The notes: a model not told the origin generated them from the sequence alone. DNA of 64,000 bases from Paenibacillus wulumuqiensis (GCF_000971965.1 NZ_LAQP01000004.1:124001-188000); one strand, 5' to 3'; positions 12,411 through 21,413 are shown, counted from the stretch's first letter. Program-made: numbers and translations.

Positions 12411-13038
12411 AGAGATTCCGGCTCATATTGCCGCAGCCTTGCTGCAGATTGAAGCGGTAGCGCTTCGTCCGCAGGAGCCTTTTACCTGGACGTCCGGTAT
12501 CAAGTCGCCGATCTACTGCGATAACCGGCTGACTATGTCCTATCCATACATCCGCGATCAGATTGCAGATGCATTTGCCATGATCATTCGCGAGCAGTAC
12601 CCGGATACGGAAGTAATCGCCGGTACAGCGACAGCCGGGATTCCACATGCTGCCTGGGTGGCCCAGAAGCTGGATTTGCCGATGGCCTATATTCGCGACA
12701 AAGCCAAAGGACATGGCAAGCAGAACCAGATCGAAGGACTGATCAAGGAAGGCCAGAAAGTGATTGTAATCGAAGATCTGATCTCCACTGGAGGCAGCTC
12801 GATCAAAGCGGCTGAAGCGGTACGTGAAGCAGGTGCCGATCCGCTGGCCGTACTGGCGATTTTCAGCTATCAGCTGGATAAAGCCGTTCAGGCTTTTGCC
12901 GCTGCCAATCTGCCGCTGCAGACGCTGTCCAACTATACGGCACTGATCGATAAAGCTGTAGAGATGGGCAAAATACAGCCGGACGATCTCGCTCTGCTGC
13001 ATTCCTGGAGAGAAGACCCGGCTGCATTTGGCAAGTAA
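12397..13038 (+). CDS. pyrE: Orotate phosphoribosyltransferase
   Basis: Adds ribose-5-phosphate from PRPP to orotate. Length about 213 aa from ATG 12397; GTG 12391 is an alternative start closer to GAGGAG. The PRPP loop is VIVIEDLISTGGSS. AYIRDKAKGHGKQNQIEG is the flexible catalytic loop. It overlaps pyrF by 14 bases and ends the operon before a clear terminator. Together the seven genes cover UMP synthesis except the dihydroorotate oxidation step. Confidence 0.96.
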   Translation: MLTIEEIPAHIAAALLQIEAVALRPQEPFTWTSGIKSPIYCDNRLTMSYPYIRDQIADAFAMIIREQYPDTEVIAGTATAGIPHAAWVAQKLDLPMAYIRDKAKGHGKQNQIEGLIKEGQKVIVIEDLISTGGSSIKAAEAVREAGADPLAVLAIFSYQLDKAVQAFAAANLPLQTLSNYTALIDKAVEMGKIQPDDLALLHSWREDPAAFGK

Positions 13039-13072
13039 ATAAGCTGAAGTAAGCTGAAATTGTCTACTAACG

Positions 13073-13108
13073 CCTGGTGAACGCTTGCTTGCAGCTTCAC
13101 CAGGTCTT
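13073..13108 (+). terminator. Terminator of the pyr operon
   Basis: CCTGGTGAA pairs perfectly with TTCACCAGG around a 14-nt loop, followed by TCTTAT. Only 34 nt past the pyrE stop. Confidence 0.75.
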
Positions 13109-13139
13109 ATACATATCTGTCAGCGGTTGTGAAAAAATA

Positions 13140-13169
13140 TTGACAGCGATAAATGAGATGCGGTATATT
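13140..13169 (+). promoter_or_regulatory. SigA-type promoter of the CAU tRNA gene
   Basis: TTGACA, 18-nt spacer, TATATT, with the tRNA starting about 55 nt downstream. Confidence 0.7.
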
Positions 13170-13224
13170 AATTAAGTCGCTGTTTACTTGATGCACCAGA
13201 AGAGAACGCTCTTTTTGGTCACAA

Positions 13225-13298
13225 GGGCCTATAGCTCAGTTGGTTAGAGCTACCGGCTCATAACCGGTTGGTCGGGGGTTCGAGTCCCTCTGGGCCCA
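13225..13298 (+). tRNA. tRNA with CAU anticodon (probably tRNA-Ile2, possibly tRNA-Met)
   Basis: A full cloverleaf is visible. Acceptor GGGCCTA pairs with TGGGCCC. The D arm is GCTCAGTTGGTTAGAGC. The anticodon stem/loop is CCGGCTCATAACCGG with CAT. The T arm is GGGGGTTCGAGTCCCTC. CCA is not encoded. The GGCTCATAACCG stem-loop and GTTGGTTAGAGC arm resemble the B. subtilis lysidine-modified Ile2 tRNA more than its elongator tRNA-Met. A tilS-dependence test or determinant scoring would settle the identity. Confidence 0.93.
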
Positions 13299-13305
13299 TA
13301 CTAAA

Positions 13306-13352
13306 AAAGGACTGTCCATCGTCAATTGCTGACATGATGGACGGTCCTTTTT
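13306..13352 (+). terminator. Terminator after the CAU tRNA
   Basis: AAAGGACTGTCCATC pairs with GATGGACGGTCCTTT (one mismatch), then TTTTT. Confidence 0.85.
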
Positions 13353-13376
13353 ATTATGCATCAAAAGGTTAACCGA

Positions 13377-13448
13377 TTAACGCCTGCCGCGTCTCTTGAA
13401 AAGTATAACCAGCAGTACAATAACAACGATAATCAACAGAAATTTCAT
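13377..13448 (-). CDS. 23-aa single-span membrane peptide
   Basis: A short reverse-strand ORF with a near-perfect ribosome binding site (GGAGGTGG, 5 nt before ATG). The peptide starts MKFLLIIVVIVLLVILF and ends in a basic tail, KRRGRR. That is one transmembrane helix with a positively charged cytoplasmic end. No family is recognised. Similar tiny hydrophobic, Arg-tailed peptides are common in bacilli and often missed. The terminator-like hairpin of the tRNA lies just beyond its stop. The RBS and clean layout support it, but expression is untested. Confidence 0.6.
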   Translation of the reverse strand: MKFLLIIVVIVLLVILFKRRGRR

Positions 13449-13592
13449 ATGGGGCCACCTCCTTGAATCAGCGGCCTTTTTCCAGAACCTATCTCCTGGA
13501 AAATAAACAGGATACATGGTACCTCATCGATAAGCTGCTGTCATTATAGTGGGAGTTTAGATAATGAAGTGAGAGACGACCCTGCCTGAATC

Positions 13593-13799
13593 CTAAATGC
13601 GGGAAGGCTTGTCTTTGTCTGTTTCATCATCTTTATCCGTAAAGTCTTCACGTACCTTGTTTACCGCTTCGCCGACTGCTTCTTCCAGCAGGTCCTGAGC
13701 GGAACGGTCGTTATTTGGATCGGGCTCGGGAACAGGATCCACACCTGCGCCGCGTTCTTTATGGGAATCTTTATATTCATCTGGATTGTTCATTGTCAT
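13593..13799 (-). CDS. Small acidic hydrophilic protein, function unknown
   Basis: 68 aa from the first ATG (66 aa from the second, at 13793, which has AAAGGAT better placed). The composition is dominated by Asp, Glu and Lys, with a Pro-rich stretch (VPEPDPNNDRS) and a central LLEEAVGEAVNKV helix; no signal peptide or Cys. It looks like an intrinsically disordered soluble protein. It stands alone between the 23-aa peptide gene and the tRNA-Leu promoter. I recognise no family. Confidence 0.6.
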   Translation of the reverse strand: MTMNNPDEYKDSHKERGAGVDPVPEPDPNNDRSAQDLLEEAVGEAVNKVREDFTDKDDETDKDKPSRI

Positions 13800-14018
13800 T
13801 CATCCTTTCTGTATCGTCTATGGGTAGTGAACGGAATTAAAAGGGAAACTGTACAGCTTTAATGAGCGGATAAGAATAAAGAAAGCTATGTTATCGAAAT
13901 AAACCATTGTAGGAGGCGCTGAATCATTTTGTTAGCAAAATAGCCGTTCATTTGGCGGCTGTAAAAGAGTATCCGAAAGACGCAAAATGGAGAAGAAAAA
14001 GGTTCTAAAAATTTATGC

Positions 14019-14047
14019 TTTACAGAATTTCAAAATTATTATATTAT
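14019..14047 (+). promoter_or_regulatory. Candidate promoter of tRNA-Leu
   Basis: TTTACA, 17-nt spacer, TATTAT in an AT-rich stretch, about 110 nt before the tRNA. The remainder of 13800-14156 shows no gene. Confidence 0.45.
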
Positions 14048-14156
14048 ATGTTGGTGACTGAAACGCGCAGGTTCATATCATGAGATGATATACTACATAG
14101 CAATTAATGATAAGTATTCATACACCTGAGTAACACAGCTCACTTGACCTTAACTT

Positions 14157-14242
14157 GCCGGGGTGGCGGAATTGGCAGACGCACAGGACTTAAAATCCTG
14201 CGGTAGGTGACTACCGTACGGGTTCGACCCCCGTCCTCGGCA
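14157..14242 (+). tRNA. tRNA-Leu (UAA), intact copy at the left prophage end
   Basis: Class II tRNA of 86 nt. Acceptor GCCGGGG pairs with CCTCGGC, the anticodon loop is in GGACTTAAAATCC (TAA), and a long variable arm (GCGGTAGGTGACTACCGT) precedes the T arm CGGGTTCGACCCCCG. All but the first six bases lie inside the 83-bp repeat shared with the right prophage end. The prophage therefore restores a complete gene here while leaving a headless copy at the other end. Confidence 0.97.
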
Positions 14243-14245
14243 TAC
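14163..14245 (+). repeat. attL, 83-bp direct repeat
   Basis: Identical to 43990-44072. It begins GTGGCGGAATTGGCAG inside the tRNA-Leu acceptor/D region and ends three bases past the tRNA 3' end. Mismatches flank it on both sides, which fixes the boundaries. Confidence 0.95.
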
Positions 14246-14276
14246 CGTATTAAAAGCCCGTAGTGGCGCGGATTTC

Positions 14277-14311
14277 AAGACGTAACCCTGTACGAGAGGG
14301 GTACGTCTTTT
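14277..14311 (+). terminator. Phage-borne terminator just inside attL
   Basis: AAGACGTA pairs with TACGTCTT and CCC with GGG inside, then TTTT. It follows the tRNA by 35 nt and probably replaces the host terminator displaced to the far end of the prophage. Confidence 0.65.
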
Positions 14312-14459
14312 CCTCGTTATGTACGTAAATTCACCGAAAGATACTACGATACGCAAAACTTTCCCCGAACGCATAGTACTATCATATATCGTATTCCCTA
14401 CTTTACGCAAGCATTCTCGAACTGTTCCGTTAAAGCATACGAAAATACATACGACATTT

Positions 14460-14494
14460 GGGCGCACTCTAACGGAGTTGCGTCCTTTTTTTTT
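14460..14494 (+). terminator. Terminator upstream of terL
   Basis: GGGCGCACTC pairs with GAGTTGCGTCC around TAACG, followed by nine T. It blocks read-through into the late operon from the left. Confidence 0.8.
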
Positions 14495-14602
14495 GCTTCG
14501 AAATAAGTCCGTAGCTGCTTCTCGGTCTCTTTATACTCCGGCGTTACCAAATGGCCTAATTCAAAGGATACATAGCGGAACCCTAAAGGAGGAATTTCTG
14601 CT

Positions 14603-16375
14603 ATGGCATGGATTACGGATAAATGGATCGACCGGTCTGCCCGTGACGAAGTGGTCGCGGACCTTGCGGACCTTGCGGATAGCCTGCAGGACGCCGATAT
14701 GTCCGAACTGGACCCGGATGACTTGGCGGAGATCGCTGCAGCTATGGACGAGCTGGACCGGTTGGAACGGATTAGCGAATGTGAAGAGGATCTTATCGCG
14801 TTCGCTTTCGAATATTTCAGCGAGGCACGTAATCCGGGAAATCCGGGTAACTGGGACGGCTTCGATATCCAAGACCTATCGGAAGCGCCGTTCTTTCACC
14901 GTGAAATCGCCGAGATTATGGACGATGTCAGTAACGTAGAGGTAAACGCTAAGGTAGCGGTGGCGGCGCCCCGTTCACACGCTAAATCAACGTATTTATC
15001 AAAGGCGTTTCCTCTGCGGGAAGTCTGCTACCGTAAACGTAAGTACGGAATTATCATTTCGGAGACGCCGACGGTCGCCAGCGCCAACCTCGATTGGATC
15101 AGTAATCAATTAAAGTATAACGAAAAGCTGCGTCGGGACTTCGGTCCGTTACTTTCTCAAAAGCCTCACGAAAATATTCGGGATAACAGCTCGGAGTTTA
15201 TCGCCTGGGAACCTACGGAATCGGGTGCGCCAAAAATGCTTGCACTGCTGCAGGCGGCATCAACCGGTCAGGCGCTTCGTGGTCGTAACTGGAACGGTGT
15301 ACGACCGGATTTACTCGTATGTGACGATCTGGAAGACGTAAAGACTAACGCAGCGACTCCGGAACAACGTGAGAAGATGCGTAGTTGGTTCAGTCAATCC
15401 GTCATGCCGCTGGGCGACCCGAAAGGTAAACGTACGGCGCTCGTATATATGGGAACTACCGTCCACCATGAGGCGCTGTTAATCGAAGTCTTATATAAGC
15501 GCGCCGATTTCCGCTCGAAGGTATATCGAGCTATTATCGAATGGCCGGAGCGTATGGATTTATGGGAGGAATGCCGCCAAATCTATACGGATCGGGAACG
15601 GGATCATCGAGCCGCCGACGCTAAGGCATTTTACGAAGATAATCGCGAAGAAATGGACCGCGGCGCTGTTGTATTGTGGCCGGAAGCGCAGCCGATATGG
15701 AAGTTGATGACCTGGAAGTGGGATAACGGTAGCAAGGCGTTCAATACCGAGTATATGAACAATCCGATTGACGAGGAATCTATGATCTTCAATCCGGAGA
15801 AATTCACGTATTGGGACGGTGGGAAATACGCCGACCTACTCGGAAGTTATCCGCGACCGTCCGGTGATTTCGAAATATTCTTCGGTATTGACTTCGCCAT
15901 GGGTAAGCAGCGCGGCGACTACTCCGCAATTGCCGTCCTCGCCCGACATAAAAAGACCGGCACAAAGTTCGTACTCGATATGTTCCTCGAACGTATCAAG
16001 CCGGACGCCTTCATTACGAAGATCGTAGACTACGTATTACGGTATCAGCCGGACGGGGTCGCGGTAGAGACGCAGGCAGCGCAGGAGTTCTTTGCGGATA
16101 TGTTGAAGGAGGCGCTCCGGGCAGCCGGGTTCCCAACGTCAACGCGTATTCGCGAGATTAAGCAGAAGTCCCGTAAGGAGCTGCGTATCGAGGCGATGCT
16201 TCCGGATATCGAGGCCGGAGCCATTCAGTTTACGAAGAAGCACGCCCTATTACTCGAACAATTCGAAATGTTCCCGAACGCTACACACGATGACGGTCCG
16301 GACGCCCTCGAAATGGCGAATAGTATTTCGAAATCTGGTCGGAAGAAGATCCGGAACAAGCCCGCCGGTTTCTAA
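14603..16375 (+). CDS. Terminase large subunit
   Basis: Packaging ATPase and nuclease of the phage. Length 590 aa with an acidic N-terminal extension. The Walker A-like APRSHAKST is near residue 123 and Walker B LLVCDDLEDV near 237. The RNase H-like nuclease carries GIDFAMGKQRGDYSAI, VAVETQAAQEFF and HDDGPDALEMA with the expected acidic residues. RBS AAAGGAGG. It is the first gene of the late operon; its small subunit is not adjacent but at 41980 near the right end, so the att site separates them. A spacer of about 230 nt without a gene precedes the portal. Confidence 0.95.
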   Translation: MAWITDKWIDRSARDEVVADLADLADSLQDADMSELDPDDLAEIAAAMDELDRLERISECEEDLIAFAFEYFSEARNPGNPGNWDGFDIQDLSEAPFFHREIAEIMDDVSNVEVNAKVAVAAPRSHAKSTYLSKAFPLREVCYRKRKYGIIISETPTVASANLDWISNQLKYNEKLRRDFGPLLSQKPHENIRDNSSEFIAWEPTESGAPKMLALLQAASTGQALRGRNWNGVRPDLLVCDDLEDVKTNAATPEQREKMRSWFSQSVMPLGDPKGKRTALVYMGTTVHHEALLIEVLYKRADFRSKVYRAIIEWPERMDLWEECRQIYTDRERDHRAADAKAFYEDNREEMDRGAVVLWPEAQPIWKLMTWKWDNGSKAFNTEYMNNPIDEESMIFNPEKFTYWDGGKYADLLGSYPRPSGDFEIFFGIDFAMGKQRGDYSAIAVLARHKKTGTKFVLDMFLERIKPDAFITKIVDYVLRYQPDGVAVETQAAQEFFADMLKEALRAAGFPTSTRIREIKQKSRKELRIEAMLPDIEAGAIQFTKKHALLLEQFEMFPNATHDDGPDALEMANSISKSGRKKIRNKPAGF

Positions 16376-16604
16376 GAAGGATAACGCCCTCGTTTCGCTT
16401 GTATTTCGCCTGCAACTAGGCGCTTTACCTGCGGACGGGGGCTATTTGTCGTTCTAAGACAAAACGAGCTCTACGACGCTAATATCACGGTCAAATAAAT
16501 ACATAGATGACGCTCCTCTTATTACGCAAGGCCGCTCGTCAAGGCGGAGAGGTTAGCAGGTGAACGACCCTCGGGTCGGATCAGATAACGAAGGAGCGGA
16601 ATAC

Positions 16605-18203
16605 ATGACGGAATTTTACAACATTAAGGAGAAAAAGCTGTTTTATCCTGGGGCGGCGTATCCTCCTGACGTAGAGATCCCTCGTCTGGCTAAGTACGAA
16701 CGCGGCCGGACTATTTTCGAAGGCCGTCACGCCGAGATTTACGACCGGGCGTCTTCTTTGCTAAAAGATAGCCCTCACGCGAGCCAGCTTAAGACGCTGT
16801 TTATTGCGGTTAACCTGATGGATTTACTACTGACGAAGCCTGCGGACCTAATGGTCGGAGAGGCACCGTCCTATTCCAGCGGAAAGGACCACGGATCGGT
16901 CGTTCAGGAGCGCGTCGACTCTATCGCAGAGGAAAACGACCTAACGCAATTGATCCACGAGGCCGTAGTCGGTGCCGGTATTCGAGGAGACTCGTTTATC
17001 AAGACGTACTATGCGCCGCGGGCTGACATATCTGAAACGCTAGAGCTGGGGCTTACACCGCCACCGCAAGACTTAGAGCCGATCATCGAGCCGGTTGACC
17101 CCTCTATTGTATTTCCGGAACTGTCCCGCGGATCAAAGAAGCGCTTTAAAGCGATCAATATCGCGTGGGTAGAGTGGGAAATCGAACGTACGGATATGAT
17201 TACGAGCTTATTTACTCGCGGCCTGCAGTATACGGACAAACCGTACCTCAACGTAGAACGCCATATCCCCGGCTACATCATCTACGAACGTTACGAGCTC
17301 TTTAATTCCGGCGTGGACACTTCGTATGACGTCCCGATCTCTACGTACAAGATTGGCGAACAGGTTGCTACCGGCCGCCATCAAGATATCGTACCGACCG
17401 GAACAAGCCGTCTTCTTATCGACCACATCCCGTACAAAACGACGGACGAGCACTGGTCCGGAATCAGCGGTATCGAAAAAGTAGAGTCTGTATTGAGCGC
17501 GATTAACGAGCGCCTGGTACAGATCGACTACATCCTATGGAAACACGCCGATCCGACCGCCTACGGTCCGGATATTGACGACGGAGATACGGCGCGCTGG
17601 GGCGGCAAATACATTCCGCTGGAAAGTAATGACGTCACGCCGGGCTATATGGTGTGGGAAGGTCAGCTCGAATCTGCTTTTAGAGAGCTCGATCTACTGC
17701 TCGGTATCGTTTACCAAATGTCCGAAACTCCACAATGGCTGTTCGGTACGACATTAGCCTCGGATAAGGGCGGTACCGGTACGTCTCATACGGACGTGGG
17801 TGCGATCAAGGCGCGCTTTATGCCGATCCTATCCAAGGTCAAGCGTATTCGTACTCACGTAGACCGGGCGCTTCGTGACGCTCTCTATAAGGCGCAGGAA
17901 CTCGAACTGTTCGCCAATCAGGGCGTTGAAGGCTTCGAACCTTACGAGGCGGTCTACCCTAAGATCGAATGGCGCGATGGTCTGCCGCGTGACGATAAGG
18001 AAGCTGCAGAAGTAGCACAAATCCGGACCGGCGGTAAAGCTACGCAATCCGTCATGGACGCTATTAAGGAAATGGACGGACTGTCTGACGCCCAGGCTGC
18101 GGAAATGCTCCGCCGGATCACGGAGGACGATGACCGGACGCTCGGTACGGTAGACGCTTCGATCTTTAACGAGGAGGACCCCGTAGATGAATCCGATCAA
18201 TAA
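16605..18203 (+). CDS. Portal protein
   Basis: Forms the dodecameric ring through which DNA is packaged and ejected. 532 aa from ATG 16605 (GAAGGAGCGG upstream); the frame is open to 16560 but without a better start. The sequence has the SPP1-type/phage_prot_Gp6 look: long alpha-helical stretches, ERHIPGYIIYERYELF, KSGIEKVESV-like loop (GISGIEKVESVLSAINERL), and a C-terminal acidic tail (DDRTLGTVDASIFNEEDPVD). It directly precedes and overlaps the minor head gene by 17 nt. Confidence 0.88.
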   Translation: MTEFYNIKEKKLFYPGAAYPPDVEIPRLAKYERGRTIFEGRHAEIYDRASSLLKDSPHASQLKTLFIAVNLMDLLLTKPADLMVGEAPSYSSGKDHGSVVQERVDSIAEENDLTQLIHEAVVGAGIRGDSFIKTYYAPRADISETLELGLTPPPQDLEPIIEPVDPSIVFPELSRGSKKRFKAINIAWVEWEIERTDMITSLFTRGLQYTDKPYLNVERHIPGYIIYERYELFNSGVDTSYDVPISTYKIGEQVATGRHQDIVPTGTSRLLIDHIPYKTTDEHWSGISGIEKVESVLSAINERLVQIDYILWKHADPTAYGPDIDDGDTARWGGKYIPLESNDVTPGYMVWEGQLESAFRELDLLLGIVYQMSETPQWLFGTTLASDKGGTGTSHTDVGAIKARFMPILSKVKRIRTHVDRALRDALYKAQELELFANQGVEGFEPYEAVYPKIEWRDGLPRDDKEAAEVAQIRTGGKATQSVMDAIKEMDGLSDAQAAEMLRRITEDDDRTLGTVDASIFNEEDPVDESDQ

Positions 18204-18993
18204 GATCGTCGGTTTATTCAAGTCCGCTAAAAGCTCGCTCGGTAGCGCCGTGTCCCGTTTATTCGGGCGCGGCAAGGTTACCGCAGCAGATGCGAAGGCA
18301 GCGCAGCAAGAGTCCGACCGCGTCTTAAAGGAACTCCGCAAAGAGTCCGACATATGGGTCCGCGATAACCTGACGAAGGCAGCGAAGGACGGCGTAGCTA
18401 AATCCATGTTCGACCTAAAGGAAGCGCGGTCCCTGCTCGAAGCTGCGGACAAGGCGAAACTCAATAAGCCCAATCGGGAAATGCTGGCCTTAATGATTCA
18501 GCAGACAAACGCCGACGTGCTGCAGGTTACGAACAATATGGATCGCCGTATGAAGCTCGTTATTCAGCAGACACTCGCGGAGTCGTTACGCAGCAACTTT
18601 TCTCAAGGCGTAAATACTAGCGGATCAATTGCGCAGGACGTACTCGCCCGATTACGTCGTACTGCAGGTGTCGCTTTAGATACCGGAATCGTTGACGCTG
18701 CAGGCCGCCGGTGGAAGCCGGAAGTCTACGTCGAAATGCTCGTACAAACGAAAATGGCGGAGACCGCGCGGCAGGCAACGATTAACGACGCTCTGGAACG
18801 GGAGGTGTATTACGGAATAATTTCCAGTCATGGCGCGAAAGATATGTGCCGGAACTGGGAAGGACGGATCGTAAAACTGGTAGCGGATGCGCCCGGCGAC
18901 TATCCGTATATCGGCGATCTTCCTACACGTGAAATATTTCATCCTCGGTGTCGACACACAATTTCCCCGATTCGAAACCCCCAAGGAGGCTAA
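18187..18993 (+). CDS. Minor head protein (phage_min_cap2/head morphogenesis type)
   Basis: 268 aa. The N-terminal third is helical and basic. The C-terminal half carries the typical ending of minor capsid protein 2/SPP1 gp7-like proteins: MVQTKMAETA-like helix (LVQTKMAETARQAT), SHGAKDMCRNWEGRIV, and HPRCRHTISPI with conserved Cys and His. It sits between portal and capsid genes, as usual for proteins that join the portal and procapsid. Overlaps the portal gene, so translation is coupled. Confidence 0.85.
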   Translation: MNPINKIVGLFKSAKSSLGSAVSRLFGRGKVTAADAKAAQQESDRVLKELRKESDIWVRDNLTKAAKDGVAKSMFDLKEARSLLEAADKAKLNKPNREMLALMIQQTNADVLQVTNNMDRRMKLVIQQTLAESLRSNFSQGVNTSGSIAQDVLARLRRTAGVALDTGIVDAAGRRWKPEVYVEMLVQTKMAETARQATINDALEREVYYGIISSHGAKDMCRNWEGRIVKLVADAPGDYPYIGDLPTREIFHPRCRHTISPIRNPQGG

Positions 18994-18996
18994 CCC

Positions 18997-19254
18997 ATGA
19001 GAGATCCCATCGCACGCTATCCCATCAGCGGAACCGCTGACAAATCAGTAAACCTACCTGAACGCGCTTCGTACTTGGTTCTTTACAATGATGGTTCAAG
19101 TAATGTAACGGTCACGGTCGGCAAATCATTCTCCGTCACCATCGCGCCCGGCGACTTTTTCGACGAAAGGCTGGACCCATTTGACCGAATCAAAATTACG
19201 GCCACTTCTCCGTATCGCGGATATGTTCGCGTACCCGAGGGAGGTAACCTGTAA
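18997..19254 (+). CDS. Small beta-rich protein, possible capsid or fibre partner
   Basis: 85 aa, RBS CAAGGAGG. The predicted strands (RASYLVLYNDGSSNVTVTVGKSFSVTIAPGDFF) suggest a small beta-sandwich. No family is recognised. The stop overlaps the ATG of the SGNH hydrolase gene (TAATG), so the two are a translational pair. The position between minor head protein and scaffold suggests a decoration or anchoring role for the hydrolase; this is inference. Confidence 0.6.
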   Translation: MRDPIARYPISGTADKSVNLPERASYLVLYNDGSSNVTVTVGKSFSVTIAPGDFFDERLDPFDRIKITATSPYRGYVRVPEGGNL

Positions 19255-20492
19255 TGCGTGACGTATCCGCAAGACGGTCCGCTCGTAAAGCGCAGAACAT
19301 GGCGAAGCTGGCCGCACCTCCGGTCTCCACCGCTAAAATCCTCGGAGACTCCATAACGTTCCAAAATAACGTCGCGACTCATTTTTCTGATCGCGGCTAT
19401 TTCGTATGGGCTAACGCGTATCTCGGTCAGGCTTTCGAGTTCACCGGTAACTACGGCGTTTCCGGACAGCGTTCGGACGAGATCCTCAAACGTGTCGGTG
19501 ACGTTATCAACGTAGACAAGCCGTCCTATTGCTTCGTACTTGCGGGCGTGAATGATATCTCGCAGCAGGCTACGAAGAATACCACGGCAGCCGGAACCTT
19601 TGCGAATATCCGAGCGATTTACGACGCTCTGACGAACGCGGGCGTTACCGTTATCGCGTTGACCCTTCCGGCGTCTAACTCCTGGACTACGGACACGCAG
19701 AACGCAATGTACTTCGAACTGAACCGCCTCATTAAGGACTATGCGAGAGTAAGTCCGAACATTATTCTCGTAGACGGCGGTTCTGCGTATCTCGATCCGG
19801 CTTCGCTCGGTCCCGTAACAGGCATGACGGTAGACGGTACGCATCCGGCACCGGGCGGTGCCTCTCGTATGGGCCGTTTGCTGGCGGACGAACTCCGTAA
19901 GCACATCAAACTGCAGCCGACGACGCTGGCATATAGCAATATTGATCCCGGTAACATGCTCAAGAATGCCACGTTCAGCGGTACCGGCGGAACAGCGGCC
20001 AACGCATCTATCACTGGTGATATTGCGGCAAACTGGATCGGCGCCGCATATTCGAGCGCTACCGTTGTAGCGAGTAAAGTTAATCGGTCCCTCCGGATGG
20101 GTCAGCGCCAACGTCTGACGATCAGCGGCGGCACGGCTACGGGGAATGCGTACCTGTACCAGGACGTCTCTACCGGATTTGCAGCGGGAGACAAAGTATA
20201 CGGGCAGATTGCGCTCGAAATAGACGCATCCTCGGTCGTTACGAAGTCTATCGAGTTCGGCGTAGACTGCCGATCCGTTACCGGCGGCGTGGGTACTTCG
20301 CTCGGAACGTATTTCGGTATGTTCCACGAATCTGCAGCGCCGGATCTGAATTACACACCGACCGGCCAGTTAATTCTACGGACGCCGACCTTTACCGTCC
20401 CGGCGAACACGAATCAACTCCGTTTTAGTCTCCGGATTCATATGTCCACCGGAATTGTCGACGTAGATGTAGCGGATTTGCGTAAAGTTTAG
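19254..20492 (+). CDS. SGNH/GDSL hydrolase with C-terminal beta domain
   Basis: 412 aa. The N-terminal part shows the SGNH blocks: ILGDSITFQ (block I Ser), GVSGQRSDEI (block II Gly), LAGVNDISQ (block III Asn) and VDGTHPAPGGASRMG (block V Asp-x-x-His). From about residue 230 a second domain resembles a carbohydrate-binding jelly roll (NMLKNATFSGTGGTAA and FTVPANTNQLRFSLRIH). Such enzymes usually deacetylate or de-esterify polysaccharides. The location in the head module, rather than with tail fibres, is odd. No signal peptide. A gene-free spacer (20493-20644) follows. Confidence 0.82.
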   Translation: MRDVSARRSARKAQNMAKLAAPPVSTAKILGDSITFQNNVATHFSDRGYFVWANAYLGQAFEFTGNYGVSGQRSDEILKRVGDVINVDKPSYCFVLAGVNDISQQATKNTTAAGTFANIRAIYDALTNAGVTVIALTLPASNSWTTDTQNAMYFELNRLIKDYARVSPNIILVDGGSAYLDPASLGPVTGMTVDGTHPAPGGASRMGRLLADELRKHIKLQPTTLAYSNIDPGNMLKNATFSGTGGTAANASITGDIAANWIGAAYSSATVVASKVNRSLRMGQRQRLTISGGTATGNAYLYQDVSTGFAAGDKVYGQIALEIDASSVVTKSIEFGVDCRSVTGGVGTSLGTYFGMFHESAAPDLNYTPTGQLILRTPTFTVPANTNQLRFSLRIHMSTGIVDVDVADLRKV

Positions 20493-20644
20493 GTCGTTAG
20501 GTTACTTCGGAGCCTCTTTCGCGGCCCATAGAGTGAGCCGAATAAACGGATATCTCCGAAATGACAGCTCGATAGGCTGACGTCATGCCTTAAATTGACG
20601 GAGACCATGCGCTACGCAGCGGGTAAACGCGGACAGGGAGGATT

Positions 20645-21352
20645 ATGAGTAAGTATCTTTTTAGAATGTCACCACTTTTTAGCGAGGACAAAGGCGGCGA
20701 AGGCGGAAGCGGCGGCAATCCCGATCCGAATCCAAACCCGGACCCTAATCCCGAACCACCTCGTACATTCACGCAGGAAGACCTCGACCAAATTGTAAAG
20801 GATCGTCTTTCCCGTGAACAAAAGAAGTTCGCAGACTATGACGATATGAAATCGCAGCTTGAGCAGCTCCTGGCAGACAAGAAAGCGCGAGAAGAAGCGG
20901 AACTTACCGAGACAGAAAAGCAGGAGGCGGCAGCTAAAGAGGCGCTACAACGTGCCGAAGAAGCAGAGCGCGCTCGTGACCAGGCTGTCCAATCTGCAAA
21001 TACACGCCTTATCAACGCCGAGTTTAAAGCCGTAGCTCGCGACCTCAATATTCGCCCTGACGCCTTACCCGATGCCCTGGTCCTAGCGGATCTATCCGGC
21101 GTGTCCGTTGATTCTGACGGCAATGTGGTCGGTGTAGAGGATGCGGTTAAAGCGCTAGTCGCCTCGAAGTCTTGGCTGCTGGCTCAACCGAAACAAGCGG
21201 ACCCAATCGGTGGTCCTTCCGGAGGTCCTGCGCCGAAGGGTGATAAGACGAAGGAACAGCGCCTTAATGAAGCGGCTGAGATCGTTCGGAAAAATCCGAC
21301 ACCTCAAGCGCTGATGCAATATACGAAACTCAAACGCGAACTCGGTATGTAA
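20645..21352 (+). CDS. Capsid scaffolding protein
   Basis: 235 aa. A Gly/Pro/Asn-rich linker at residues 20-40 is followed by a long charged coiled coil (about 55-130, rich in Glu, Ala, Lys and Arg) and a short C-terminal helix that usually contacts the capsid protein. The composition and the position directly before the major capsid gene fit the DUF4355/phage scaffold type. RBS GGGAGG. It should be absent from mature particles. A terminator lies between it and the capsid gene. Confidence 0.85.
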   Translation: MSKYLFRMSPLFSEDKGGEGGSGGNPDPNPNPDPNPEPPRTFTQEDLDQIVKDRLSREQKKFADYDDMKSQLEQLLADKKAREEAELTETEKQEAAAKEALQRAEEAERARDQAVQSANTRLINAEFKAVARDLNIRPDALPDALVLADLSGVSVDSDGNVVGVEDAVKALVASKSWLLAQPKQADPIGGPSGGPAPKGDKTKEQRLNEAAEIVRKNPTPQALMQYTKLKRELGM

Positions 21353-21354
21353 CG

Positions 21355-21378
21355 GACGTCCTAACGGGCGTCTTTTTT
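21355..21378 (+). terminator. Terminator-like hairpin between scaffold and capsid genes
   Basis: GACGTCC pairs with GGGCGTC around TAAC, then six T. It sits inside the late operon just ahead of the capsid gene. Confidence 0.65.
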
Positions 21379-21413
21379 ATTTCCTATAAACCAACTAAAA
21401 GGGGATACCACAC

